Shown: positions 41,840-50,339, counted from the stretch's first letter. The stretch: DNA of 64,000 nucleotides from Mucilaginibacter lappiensis (GCF_900155965.1 NZ_FTMG01000016.1:108390-172389); one strand, 5' to 3'. Notes: generated by a model from the sequence alone, not told the origin. Made by a program: numbers and translations.

Positions 41840-42412
41840 ATGAAAAATTTTAAATTAACCCTGATCATGTTGCTGGGCATCATGGGGTTTGTTAAAACAT
41901 CAATTGCACAAATTCAACCAAATGGCTTGTATTTATCTTTTAACGATTACCGGCAGCATAAATTAAGCTACGCTAATAATGGTAAAGGTAATAAAATCGT
42001 AATTCATGATTTTTTACAACAAAAAAATATTACAGTTACAACTGATGGTACAAAGCAGGTATTTGCTAAAAATTCAATATATGGCTATCGCAACAACAGT
42101 CATGATTACCGTTTGTTGGGTAATAAAGGTTACCAAATAATAGATACTGTTGGCTTTTATATATATAGCAGTGACGTATTGAGCCAGGAAGGTAAAGGTT
42201 TAAAACCTGTAAAAACTGATTTCTTTAGTACTAAAGGCGATGGCGAAATAATGCCCTTAACGCAGGACAATATTGCAAAAGCTTTTGTTAAGAATCATAA
42301 ATTCAGATACCTGGTTCAGGCCGAATTTAAATCAGACAGGGATATGGACGAATATGATAATGGTGTTAAAGAATATAAAATAAAAGAGCTTTATATTGAT
42401 AGTAACAAATAA
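41840..42412 (+). CDS. Secreted protein, function unknown
   Basis: The 190-residue protein has a signal peptide (LTLIMLLGIMGFVKTSIAQ) and a polar, beta-rich mature chain with many Asn, Lys and Tyr (FNDYRQHKLSYANNGKGN, IYGYRNNSHDYRLLGNKGYQ). No family is recognised, although short exported proteins of this style are common in Sphingobacteriaceae. It lies between the porin and the KdpD-like genes on the same strand. Confidence 0.65.
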   Translation: MKNFKLTLIMLLGIMGFVKTSIAQIQPNGLYLSFNDYRQHKLSYANNGKGNKIVIHDFLQQKNITVTTDGTKQVFAKNSIYGYRNNSHDYRLLGNKGYQIIDTVGFYIYSSDVLSQEGKGLKPVKTDFFSTKGDGEIMPLTQDNIAKAFVKNHKFRYLVQAEFKSDRDMDEYDNGVKEYKIKELYIDSNK

Positions 42413-42571
42413 AGATATATTCGCTTATCTGGGCGTGTTTAATGATACGTATGGATTGTTTTTTATAATTGATTTTGATTGTTAATTATAAGTTTGGTTG
42501 ACGAACATTCATACTATAAAAGGGGATTTTTCGGAATCTCCTTTTATTAGTTTTATAAAAAATTATTAGCC

Positions 42572-42700
42572 ATGAAAATGCTAAGTTTAAGCAAAGGTAG
42601 TGCAGTTTCCTTCTCAGGAGGGATTGGGAAATTGGATATAAAGAAAATCGATAATTTTAAAGTCTCCCCTACTGGGGCAGATTTAGAGAGGGCTTCATGA
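42572..42700 (+). CDS. Possible 42-residue leader ORF overlapping the kdpD start (ATGA)
   Basis: An ATG at 42572 opens a frame (MKMLSLSKGSAVSFSGGIGK...) that ends at TGA 42698-42700, overlapping the ATG of the KdpD gene as ATGA. The last third is encoded by a repeat-like stretch (GTCTCCCCTACTGGGG, GAGAGGGCTTC) related to the CCCTCCCC family. It may couple translation into kdpD or be fortuitous; composition alone is not convincing. Confidence 0.35.
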   Translation: MKMLSLSKGSAVSFSGGIGKLDIKKIDNFKVSPTGADLERAS

Positions 42701-43827
42701 GCGAAGAAAATAAAGAGCAGTCGGTTGAGCATTTCCTGGAGCTGATTAAACGTTCGAGGAGGGGTAAATTTAAGGTTTACATAGGCATGAGCGCCGGTGT
42801 GGGTAAAACCTACCGCATGCTGCTGGAGGCCCAGGCCCTGATGCGTAATGGCATTGATGTTAAAATAGGCTACGTTGAAACCCACGGTCGTAAAGAAACT
42901 GTGGCGCAGTTGGAAGGTTTGCCGGTAATACCCCGCCGAAAGTTGTTTTATAAAGGTAAGGAGCTGGAAGAGATGGATCTGAAAGCCATCATCAGCCTGC
43001 GCCCCGAAGTGGTGATAGTTGATGAACTGGCCCATACCAATATTGAAGGCAGCAGTAACGAAAAACGCTGGCAGGATGTAATGCAGATCCTGAACGCGGG
43101 TATCAACGTGATCAGTGCGGTAAACATTCAGCATATGGAAAGCCTGAATGAGGAAGTACAGCGCATTACCGGGGCAACCATTACGGAACGCATCCCCGAC
43201 AAGGTGTTGCAAATGGCCGATGAAGTGGTGAATATCGACTTAACTGCTGACGAATTGATTGATCGTTTAAAGGAGGGAAAGATATATGATGAAAAGAAAG
43301 TACCGCTGGCGCTCAATAATTTTTTCCAGGCCGAAAGGATATTACAACTGCGTGAACTGGCCCTGCGCGAGGTGGCCCACCAGGTAGAACGGAAAATTGA
43401 TATCGAGATACCCAAAAATATCAAACTGCGGCCCGAACTCTTTTTGGCCTGCATCAGTACCAATGATGCATCAGCAAAAATAATTATCCGCAAAACGGCC
43501 AGGCTGTCATCATACTATCGTTCCAAATGGTATGTACTGTATGTACAAACCTCGCGCGAAAGCAGCGACAAAATAAACCTGGCATCACAGCGCCATCTCA
43601 TTAACAACATGAAACTGGCTACACAGTTGGGCGGCGAGGTACTCAAAGTAAAAAACGACCAAATAGCTAAAGCCATTTGGGAAACGGCCGAAAAATATGA
43701 TATCACCACCATTTGTATTGGTAAACCAAGGTTTAAGTTTTACCAGGTGATCATGAAAACGGCGGTGTTTACTCAATTGTTGAATAAAATGTCTAAAACG
43801 GATATTGACCTTGTAATACTATCATAA
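42697..43827 (+). CDS. kdpD: KdpD N-terminal sensor module (stand-alone)
   Basis: The 376-residue protein corresponds to the cytoplasmic N-terminal half of KdpD. The KdpD domain (about 15-225) has Walker A GMSAGVGKTYRM and Walker B PEVVIVDELAHTN; it binds ATP and, in some species, c-di-AMP. A universal-stress-like domain follows (about 245-376, ELFLACISTNDASAKIII). It has no transmembrane or kinase part; these are in the next gene, 1 bp away. The split form occurs in other Bacteroidota. Confidence 0.9.
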   Translation: MSEENKEQSVEHFLELIKRSRRGKFKVYIGMSAGVGKTYRMLLEAQALMRNGIDVKIGYVETHGRKETVAQLEGLPVIPRRKLFYKGKELEEMDLKAIISLRPEVVIVDELAHTNIEGSSNEKRWQDVMQILNAGINVISAVNIQHMESLNEEVQRITGATITERIPDKVLQMADEVVNIDLTADELIDRLKEGKIYDEKKVPLALNNFFQAERILQLRELALREVAHQVERKIDIEIPKNIKLRPELFLACISTNDASAKIIIRKTARLSSYYRSKWYVLYVQTSRESSDKINLASQRHLINNMKLATQLGGEVLKVKNDQIAKAIWETAEKYDITTICIGKPRFKFYQVIMKTAVFTQLLNKMSKTDIDLVILS

Positions 43828-43828
43828 C

Positions 43829-45541
43829 ATGACCATTAAAAATAAACTACGTACAGGCATCGGTTTTTTGTTTGTCCTGTCATTCATCTGCTGCGGCTTG
43901 TCGGTGTATTTCCTCAACCGTTTATCGGCCGATGCGGGTGCTATTCTAAAAGATAATTATAAATCATTGCAGTACGGCCAGCAGATCCTGTCGGCGGTAG
44001 ATGCTAATGGAGGTCCGCTTAGCCCGGCGCAATTAAAAACTATTGAAACCAACCTGGTGCTGGAAGAACATAATATTACCGAACCCGGCGAAGGTCAAAC
44101 AGCTGCTTCGCTGCGCACCGTTTTTGAAAAAATAAAACTGGTAAATAACGATGCTGCCCAGCTACCTGCATTACGTGCACAGGCCAGGCAATTGGTTTAC
44201 AGCTTTATGCAGCTAAATATGACGGCCATTTCGCATAAAAATGATATTGCCAAAGGTACAGCCAACCGCGCCACTATACTGGTTGCATTTTGCGGGGCGT
44301 TCTTGTTCCTGGTAGCCTTTAGTTTCGCGGTTAATTTCCCGGGTTATATAGCTAATCCGCTTAAGGAGCTTACCGCCCGCATCAAAGAGGTATCCAACCG
44401 TAACTATCATCAACAGATCGATTTCCGGTCTGATGATGAATTTGGCGAACTGGGCCATGCCTTTAACACCATGACCCGCAAGCTGGATGAATTTGAGAAC
44501 AGCAACCTGGCCAGTATCCTTTTTGAGAAAAAACGGATTGAAACCATCATCAATTCCATGCACGATGCTATTTTGGGTCTGGACGAGAAAATGATCATCA
44601 TATTTGCCAATGAAGTAGCTTGCTCACTCATCGGGATGACAGCCGATCAGTTGAATGGCCGCTATGCGCCTGATGTGGCTATCGAAAACGACCTGCTCCG
44701 CAACTTGCTGATGAACGATCAAAGCCGGCTAAAAATATTTGCCGATAACCGGGAGAGTTTTTACTCGCGCGAGTCGCTATCTGTAAGCAGTAAAGACAGG
44801 GTGATAGGCAAGGTGATTATCCTGAAAAATATTACCGAATATCAGCAACTGGATGAGGCTAAAACCAATTTCATCGCCACCATATCGCATGAATTAAAAA
44901 CCCCGATATCGTCTATCAAAATGAGCCTTAAGTTATTGGAGGATGTACGCATTGGTGATGTAAATGCCGAGCAAAGGCAACTGCTGGAGAACATTGAAGA
45001 AGATGCCCGTCGTCTGCTGCAAATAACCGGCGAACTGCTGGATATGGCACAGGTAGAAACCGGCAAGCTACAGCTTAACTTCGGAAAAACCCATCCTAGA
45101 AATATTGTAGATTACGCGGTGAAGGCCATCAAATCTATAGCCGATCAGAAACAGGTTATCATTAAAGTTCAGTGCGATGAAAACCTGCCCGATGTACATG
45201 CCGACCTGGATAAAACCACCTGGGTGCTCATCAATCTGCTATCCAATGCCATCAAATACAGTCACGAAAAATCAACCGTGGAGCTGGTGGTGAAAAAGCG
45301 CCACACCGACGAGATCGAGTTTTCTGTACAGGATCATGGCAAGGGTATCGAAGAGCAGTACCTGTCGCGCTTGTTCGAACGCTATTTCAAAGTCCCCAAC
45401 GCCACCGCCGATCAAACCGGCACAGGTCTGGGCCTGGCCATTGCCAAAGATTTTATCGAAGCACAATCAGGGAAAATTGCTGTGGATAGCGAACTGGGTG
45501 CAGGCAGCAGGTTTGCCTTTACTTTGAAAAGAGTGGCTTAA
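43829..45541 (+). CDS. Membrane sensor histidine kinase with HAMP and PAS domains (kinase half of split KdpD)
   Basis: The 570-residue kinase has two TM helices (about 9-29 and 150-172), a HAMP domain (LKELTARIKEVSNRNYHQQ), a PAS-like domain (about 235-340), HisKA with phospho-acceptor His354 in ISHELKTPISS, and a HATPase domain with NLLSNAIKYS, DHGKGI and GTGLGLAIAKDF. It begins 1 bp after the KdpD module and probably forms one signalling unit with it. No response regulator gene follows. Its partner is unknown; the sigma-54 regulator at 2364-3710 is a candidate by default only. Confidence 0.92.
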   Translation: MTIKNKLRTGIGFLFVLSFICCGLSVYFLNRLSADAGAILKDNYKSLQYGQQILSAVDANGGPLSPAQLKTIETNLVLEEHNITEPGEGQTAASLRTVFEKIKLVNNDAAQLPALRAQARQLVYSFMQLNMTAISHKNDIAKGTANRATILVAFCGAFLFLVAFSFAVNFPGYIANPLKELTARIKEVSNRNYHQQIDFRSDDEFGELGHAFNTMTRKLDEFENSNLASILFEKKRIETIINSMHDAILGLDEKMIIIFANEVACSLIGMTADQLNGRYAPDVAIENDLLRNLLMNDQSRLKIFADNRESFYSRESLSVSSKDRVIGKVIILKNITEYQQLDEAKTNFIATISHELKTPISSIKMSLKLLEDVRIGDVNAEQRQLLENIEEDARRLLQITGELLDMAQVETGKLQLNFGKTHPRNIVDYAVKAIKSIADQKQVIIKVQCDENLPDVHADLDKTTWVLINLLSNAIKYSHEKSTVELVVKKRHTDEIEFSVQDHGKGIEEQYLSRLFERYFKVPNATADQTGTGLGLAIAKDFIEAQSGKIAVDSELGAGSRFAFTLKRVA

Positions 45542-45562
45542 TGGGGCGCTCTTCTTCAATTT

Positions 45563-45640
45563 TGTCATGCTGAGGAACGAAGCATCTATTATTAAACTTT
45601 GCAATCGCGAAATAGATCCTTCACTCCGTTCAGGATGACA
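45563..45640. repeat. TGTCATGCTGAGGAACGAAG repeat, copy 1
   Basis: A 78-bp hairpin unit runs from TGTCATGCTGAGGAACG to CGTTCAGGATGACA; the inner arms AGCATCTATT and AATAGATCC also pair. The second copy, also 78 bp, is at 46011-46088. It lies just past the kinase stop. Confidence 0.88.
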
Positions 45641-45682
45641 ACTTATATCGGATTTTCAGTTCCCTCTCCACGGGAGTGGTCA

Positions 45683-45855
45683 ATGTCATTAAGTTAAGGG
45701 GAAACGCAAAAGCAATTCCGCAAAAGCCCCCTCTAAACGGCGAAGCCCTCATGTAATAATCTCCCCCGGAAGGGGAGACTTAGCTTCAATTTTTTAAAGT
45801 CCTCCCTACCGGGGAGGATTTAGGTGGGGCTCCATGTGCTTAACTTAATGACATT
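45683..45855. repeat. 173-bp MITE-like element with 17-bp perfect terminal inverted repeats
   Basis: AATGTCATTAAGTTAAG (45683-45699) and its exact inverse complement (45839-45855) bound a core made of the CCCTCCCC-family hairpin (40 bp identical to 35214). There is no ORF inside. The 562-bp gap 45542-46103 is filled by this element and two TGTCATGCTGAGG repeats, with no gene. Confidence 0.85.
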
Positions 45856-46010
45856 GCGGGAGGGGTGCGGATGGATTATGCTGTGGCAGGGAGGGGTTTA
45901 TGCGTGATACATGTCCGCAAGGTGTTATAAATCCCTTCCTCTTCCCGAGGGAAGGAATCGCACGCGGCCCGGGCTTTTAATGAAATATCATGGCCCCCTA
46001 AAGAACCCTT

Positions 46011-46088
46011 TGTCATGCTGAGGAACGAAGTATCTGTTATTAGGCTTTGCAATTATGAAAACAGATCCTTCAACCGTTCAGGATGACA
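46011..46088. repeat. TGTCATGCTGAGGAACGAAG repeat, copy 2
   Basis: This 78-bp unit has the same ends as the copy at 45563 (TGTCATGCTGAGG, CAGGATGACA) and an inner pair ATCTGTTATT/AACAGATCC. The inner substitutions are compensatory: TATT/AATA in copy 1 became TGTT/AACA here, which keeps the stem. Confidence 0.88.
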
Positions 46089-46103
46089 AAATCCACATAT
46101 TTA

Positions 46104-48185
46104 TCAATCAACCTCAATGATCTTCACATCCCAGGGCATTAATTGTACAGCAGCATTCTTACTCACACCATTGCCTGATAATAGCTCCTTGCCATCATGA
46201 TAAGGATAAGTGAAACTGGTTTGTTGATCAGAATAATTTAAATAATAGTGTACCGTTTTCCCTCTTTGGTTAACGCCCGATTTGGTGATGACAGGGAACG
46301 AAAGCAATTGATCTTCATTCCATAGTCCTGCTTTTTTAACCGCGTCGGCCAGGATCTTATCGGTCACGGCGCTGGTAGTGAGGCAGCCTATGTAAGTAGC
46401 TATCCCTTTTCCATAATTATTTTCGGTAATAGCCGCGTATTTGCCCCACACCGGGTGATCGTAATAGGCCAACACTTTGGCAGTTGTGGGGGTGATCAGC
46501 TCCATCCAGGTATTGATCTTTTTATCAGCCGCGTTTAGGCCCAGGTCGCCTTTAAGCGATACATTTTCGGGTACGGTGAATTGGCTGTAATAAATGCCGC
46601 AGGCCTCATCAATAATGCCGGGTTGGCGTGTGGTACGAACCTTTACGTTTTCGTCGGAGAAGCCACTTTTAAAAGTATAAATAACGTGACCGCCGTTTTT
46701 TACAAAACGGTTTAAACGCTGCAGCAAACTATCGGGTGCAGCATACAGCAGGGGCACAATGAGCACTTTGTAATTTTCGATGCTTGAGCTGCTGGGGTCA
46801 ACAAAATCACAGGGGATGTTCATATGGTAAAGACCATCGTAAAACTGTCGCAGTACATCATTATAACCCGTGTGCACGCCCCATCCAAAACCAAAGGCTT
46901 TAAAACCGCTTATGGCCTCGTTGCTAAACAATATGGCTACATCACTTTTCTTTTTCAGGTTGATGAGCTGCGGACTTAAGCGGGCAAAATCTTTACCGAT
47001 GGTTTTCGCTTCGTCATAAACCGGGTTGGGCTCAAAGTCATGGCTCAGCAAACCTTTCCAATAAGTTTCGGCCGAGTTATGGATGGAATGCCAGGGCCAG
47101 TACTCCACCATGTTGGCTCCCGATGCCAGGTGACTAAAAGCCTGCAAACGCAGCTGCCCTGGGTAAGGTGTCCATTGCGGAAAGCCTTGTGCTTCGGTTT
47201 CCATCACCAGGTAATTTTTAACACCCTTCATGGAGCGTGCCACATCGCCTCCAAAGGAAATTTCGGCACCGGTCAATTTATCCTGACTGGGGTGGTAAAT
47301 ATCAACCCCGGCAATATCCAATGCCTTAGCCGCTGCAAAATGGTCAATCTCAGTTTGTATGCCAAAGGTATAACCCCGCCAATCAAAATCGAAGTTATGG
47401 GTGATAAATTGGTCGGGGCGTTTATATTCCCTGATAATAGCTGCCTGCCAGGCCATATAATCGGTAACCAGCTGCCGCTGAAATTTGGCGAACTCGGCAG
47501 CCAGACTGCCGTTGATAGTACCGTTCATCGACGGGAAATCGTCCCAGTTATTGATGCGGTTGCTCCAGTAATCCAGGCCGAATATTTTATTGATGTTATC
47601 CAACGTTTTGTATTTGGCCTGCATGTATTTTACAAACAAGGCCTGTACATTTGGCCCCGATGTGCCGTATGATTTGGTTTCGTTATCCACCTGGTAACCA
47701 ATAACAGCCGGGTTATCCTTCACATGCTCCATGATCTTCCGGATCACCCGGTTGGCATAAACCCTAAAATCAGTATTGGTAATGTCCATATTTTGCCTTG
47801 CCCCGTACTGGTTTTGGCCCGATGAGGTAATAGCCAGTATTTCGGGATGTTTTTTTGCCATCCAGGTGGGTATGGCATAGGTAGGGGTGCCAATAATAAC
47901 ACTGATGCCGGCCTTATGCATGGCGTTCAACACCCGGTCGATATGCGTGAAATCAAACACGCCATCCTGAGGTTCTACCGTGCTCCAGGTCGATTCGGCT
48001 ATGCGAACCACGTTGATGCCGCAATCCTTCATCATCTGCACATCCTTATCTAACCTTTCGTAGGGCATGTACTCATCATAATAAGCCACGCCATACAGGA
48101 GTTTGGTCATTTTAGGATACTGGGCAAACAGGTGTCCGCCAAAGCACATTTGCAGCAGCAAAAGCAGCAGGTATTTCTTCTTCAT
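46104..48185 (-). CDS. Secreted glycoside hydrolase family 42 beta-galactosidase
   Basis: The 693-residue enzyme starts at ATG 48183-48185 (signal peptide KKKYLLLLLLQMCFGGHLFAQ); longer in-frame starts reach into the regulatory palindrome and are not credible. The TIM barrel has YGVAYYDEYMP and RIAESTWSTVEPQDG, acid/base Glu169 in YQVDNETK and nucleophile Glu329 in LVMETEAQG. A trimerisation-type domain (about 420-610) and a C-terminal beta domain complete the GH42 plan. It releases terminal beta-galactose; export to the periplasm or surface fits glycan breakdown. Confidence 0.93.
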   Translation of the reverse strand: MKKKYLLLLLLQMCFGGHLFAQYPKMTKLLYGVAYYDEYMPYERLDKDVQMMKDCGINVVRIAESTWSTVEPQDGVFDFTHIDRVLNAMHKAGISVIIGTPTYAIPTWMAKKHPEILAITSSGQNQYGARQNMDITNTDFRVYANRVIRKIMEHVKDNPAVIGYQVDNETKSYGTSGPNVQALFVKYMQAKYKTLDNINKIFGLDYWSNRINNWDDFPSMNGTINGSLAAEFAKFQRQLVTDYMAWQAAIIREYKRPDQFITHNFDFDWRGYTFGIQTEIDHFAAAKALDIAGVDIYHPSQDKLTGAEISFGGDVARSMKGVKNYLVMETEAQGFPQWTPYPGQLRLQAFSHLASGANMVEYWPWHSIHNSAETYWKGLLSHDFEPNPVYDEAKTIGKDFARLSPQLINLKKKSDVAILFSNEAISGFKAFGFGWGVHTGYNDVLRQFYDGLYHMNIPCDFVDPSSSSIENYKVLIVPLLYAAPDSLLQRLNRFVKNGGHVIYTFKSGFSDENVKVRTTRQPGIIDEACGIYYSQFTVPENVSLKGDLGLNAADKKINTWMELITPTTAKVLAYYDHPVWGKYAAITENNYGKGIATYIGCLTTSAVTDKILADAVKKAGLWNEDQLLSFPVITKSGVNQRGKTVHYYLNYSDQQTSFTYPYHDGKELLSGNGVSKNAAVQLMPWDVKIIEVD

Positions 48186-48280
48186 GAATAGCTTTCTTAG
48201 GGAAAAGGGTTTCAGGAGATGAATGTACAAATTAATTGTTTTTTTAACACGAAATAATAAAAATATTTTACGATGTGCTA

Positions 48281-48308
48281 CTTGCGCACGTTTGCAAACG
48301 TGCGCAAG
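48281..48308. promoter_or_regulatory. 28-bp perfect palindrome upstream of the GH42 gene
   Basis: CTTGCGCACGTTTG is followed at once by its exact inverse complement. The core ACGTTTGCAAACGT looks like a LacI- or AraR-type operator. It lies 96 bp upstream of the GH42 start and 77 bp from the divergent gene at 48385, in otherwise AT-rich DNA. Confidence 0.75.
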
Positions 48309-48384
48309 GTTGAGTGAAATTAAATTTTGGTTAACTTTTAACAACTGATGGTATAATTGTTGAGGTTTTTTCGTAACATGGCAC

Positions 48385-48891
48385 ATGTTAAGATCAATAC
48401 CTTTACTTTTTGTTGTTCTATTCTTTTGCACCGTTGTTAAGGCGCAGCAGGCGGATAGCACACTGAAAAAATCGCCGGTAAAAACGTTAACCGATAAACA
48501 ATATACCGCTTTACTGAATGGCGAGGATGTGTATAACCACATGGCACTACCGGCAGAGATTAACCATTATCCCATGCCCGACCAGGTGATCAAATTCAAA
48601 AAGGAATTGGGACTGAGCCCCAACCAGGTAATAAAAATTACCGCAATTGCTACCGAGCTGCACCGGAAAAGGGTGGAAATGGGTGGGTTCATTATTACCA
48701 ATGAGCAAACTTTAGACAATCTTTTTCGTAAACAGCGCTTAAATAATGGTGATCTGATATTTTATGCCACGCGCTCCGGATTGTACTATGGCGAGCTCAG
48801 AAACGCCATTTTGCAGGCTTGCTTAAGTACCGGCGACCTGTTGGCGCCCCAGCAAATTAAAAAGCTGGAAACTTTGCAAAATCCTAATTGA
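48385..48891 (+). CDS. Exported helical protein, possibly Spy/CpxP-like
   Basis: The 168-residue protein has a signal peptide (SIPLLFVVLFFCTVVKAQ) and a helical mature chain. The segment MPDQVIKFKKELGLSPNQVIKITAIATE, and LLAPQQIKKLETLQ at the end, resemble the repeated LTxxQ-like helices of Spy/CpxP periplasmic chaperones, but the match is loose. It is 46 bp upstream of accA on the same strand and may share its transcript. Confidence 0.6.
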   Translation: MLRSIPLLFVVLFFCTVVKAQQADSTLKKSPVKTLTDKQYTALLNGEDVYNHMALPAEINHYPMPDQVIKFKKELGLSPNQVIKITAIATELHRKRVEMGGFIITNEQTLDNLFRKQRLNNGDLIFYATRSGLYYGELRNAILQACLSTGDLLAPQQIKKLETLQNPN

Positions 48892-48937
48892 TAATATACC
48901 GTTGGATTTACTTATTTTAGCGGCCCAAATAAATAGT

Positions 48938-49894
48938 ATGAAGATTACTTTTGATTTTGAAAAACCACTGGCTGAACTGATACAGCAGATTGAAAAGGTG
49001 AAGCAGGTGGAGGATAAAAATAAGCTCGACATGTCTGCAACTGTAGCCGAGTTGGAAGCCAAGCTGGATGCTGCTAAAAAGGAGATATATTCAAACCTTA
49101 CCGGCTGGCAAAAGGTACAGATATCCCGCCATCCCGAAAGGCCTTATACCCTTCAATATATTGAGTTAATGTGCGATGATTTTATTGAATTGCACGGCGA
49201 TAGGACTGTAGGCGACGATAAGGCCATTATTGGTGGCTTTGGAACGCTCAACGGGCAAACCGTGATGTTCATAGGGCACCAGAAGGGGCGTAATACCAAA
49301 GAGCGTCAATACCGCAACTTTGGCATGGCTAATCCCGAAGGCTACCGCAAAGCATTAAGGCTCATGAAAATGGCCGAGAAGTTCAATAAGCCTGTTGTTA
49401 CCCTGATAGATACCCCAGGAGCATTCCCTGGTCTGGAGGCTGAGGAGCGCGGACAAGGTGAAGCCATTGCCCGTAACCTGCTGGAAATGTCGGTGTTGAA
49501 AGTGCCGGTGATCTGTGTGATCATAGGCGAAGGTGCATCTGGTGGAGCATTGGGTATAGGTATTGGCGATAGGGTGCTGATGCTGGATAATTCTTGGTAT
49601 TCGGTAATTTCTCCCGAAAACTGCTCAACCATCCTTTGGAAAACCTGGGAAAATAAAGAACGTGCTGCTGAGGTCTTGAAACTGACTTCGACAGAAATGT
49701 TGAAGAATAAACTAATCGACGGTGTGATCAAGGAACCACTTGGCGGCGCGCATCAGGATCCAGTAGCTATGGCTGCCATCCTGAAAAAGCAATTGCTCAA
49801 GGACTTGAAAATACTTACCGAACGCGATATCAATGAACTGGTTACCGAACGTATTGACAAGTTCTGCAACATGGGTGTTGTAAACGAAGGATAA
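48938..49894 (+). CDS. accA: Acetyl-CoA carboxylase carboxyltransferase subunit alpha
   Basis: The 318-residue subunit transfers carboxyl from carboxybiotin to acetyl-CoA, making malonyl-CoA for fatty acids, with AccD. It starts at ATG 48938 (MKITFDFEKPLAELIQQIEK), not the upstream in-frame TTG. The N-terminal helix is followed by the crotonase fold with IIGGFGTLNGQTVMFIGHQKG, TLIDTPGAFPGLEAEERGQG and GEGASGGALGIGIGDRVLML, the hallmarks of AccA. Length is normal. Confidence 0.97.
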   Translation: MKITFDFEKPLAELIQQIEKVKQVEDKNKLDMSATVAELEAKLDAAKKEIYSNLTGWQKVQISRHPERPYTLQYIELMCDDFIELHGDRTVGDDKAIIGGFGTLNGQTVMFIGHQKGRNTKERQYRNFGMANPEGYRKALRLMKMAEKFNKPVVTLIDTPGAFPGLEAEERGQGEAIARNLLEMSVLKVPVICVIIGEGASGGALGIGIGDRVLMLDNSWYSVISPENCSTILWKTWENKERAAEVLKLTSTEMLKNKLIDGVIKEPLGGAHQDPVAMAAILKKQLLKDLKILTERDINELVTERIDKFCNMGVVNEG

Positions 49895-49911
49895 AAGAAA
49901 TATAATTTCAT

Positions 49912-49937
49912 AAAAAGCGGCTTATGCCGCTTTTTTG
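49912..49937 (+). terminator. Rho-independent terminator of accA
   Basis: AAAAAGCGGC pairs with GCCGCTTTTT across TTAT, followed by T residues, 17 bp after the accA stop. Confidence 0.93.
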
Positions 49938-50006
49938 TTTTATGATAAAGGCTGTCATACTGAGCATGTCGAAGTATGATGAGCAGGCCTCTACGCGCTT
50001 TCGCTC

Positions 50007-50103
50007 CCGCGAGATTAGCATAGCGTATCTCGTGGGTGGCATGTGGTAAGCTTCCAGCTTACGTCAGCTGAAAGCTGAGCCATGTGTACCATGGGCTGGA
50101 AGC
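50007..50103. repeat. Distant REP/BIME copy of the RayT family
   Basis: CCGCGAGATTAGCATAGCG and TCTCGTGG form the first hairpin, then GGTAAGCTTCCAGCTTAC. A second REP half follows in the opposite orientation (AGCTGAAAGCTGAGCCATG, GGGCTGGAAGC). No transposase is here; the element is 39 kb from rayT. A TGTCA-family half copy (TGTCATACTGAGCATGTCG) precedes it at about 49943. Confidence 0.85.
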
Positions 50104-50112
50104 ATAAGGGAC

Positions 50113-50275
50113 AAAAAGTGGGTTTACATATTTTACGGTTAAAATTATATAATTAATTGATTTTCAATAATATAATACAGTGTTAACCATGAAAAGTGTA
50201 AACCATGTAAACCCACTTTTTAACCAAATTGGCCGCCTGTTCAGGAATTATGTTTAACCTCTCCTTTTAAATACA
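50113..50275. repeat. GTGGGTTTACAT hairpin element, copy 1
   Basis: AAAAAGTGGGTTTACAT (50113-50129) is the exact inverse of ATGTAAACCCACTTTTT (50205-50221). The conserved segment goes on to about 50275 (GGCCGCCTGTTCAGG, TTTTAAATAC). Copy 2 is at 63465-63640. The gap 49895-50339 holds repeats and two terminators but no gene. Confidence 0.88.
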
Positions 50276-50283
50276 GTACTATT

Positions 50284-50331
50284 AAAAAAGAAAGCCCCGG
50301 CATATGATTATGCCAGGGCTTTCTTTTTCAA
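50284..50331 (-). terminator. Terminator of the DUF2723 gene
   Basis: GAAAGCCCCGGCAT pairs with ATGCCAGGGCTTTC; on the minus strand a run of six T follows. It lies about 10 bp past the stop at 50340. Confidence 0.9.
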
Positions 50332-50339
50332 TGTGTTTT

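Noticed and set aside
42553..43212. 219-residue minus-strand ORF over kdpD
   Set aside because: It is His/Phe-rich and antisense to a well-supported KdpD domain, so it is a shadow frame.
47040..47672. 210-residue plus-strand ORF inside the GH42 gene
   Set aside because: Antisense shadow with no recognisable domain; the GH42 frame has catalytic motifs throughout.
48186..48542. Longer start for the GH42 protein
   Set aside because: The 119 extra residues lack a signal peptide, cover the perfect palindrome and overlap the divergent gene; the internal ATG gives a normal signal peptide.
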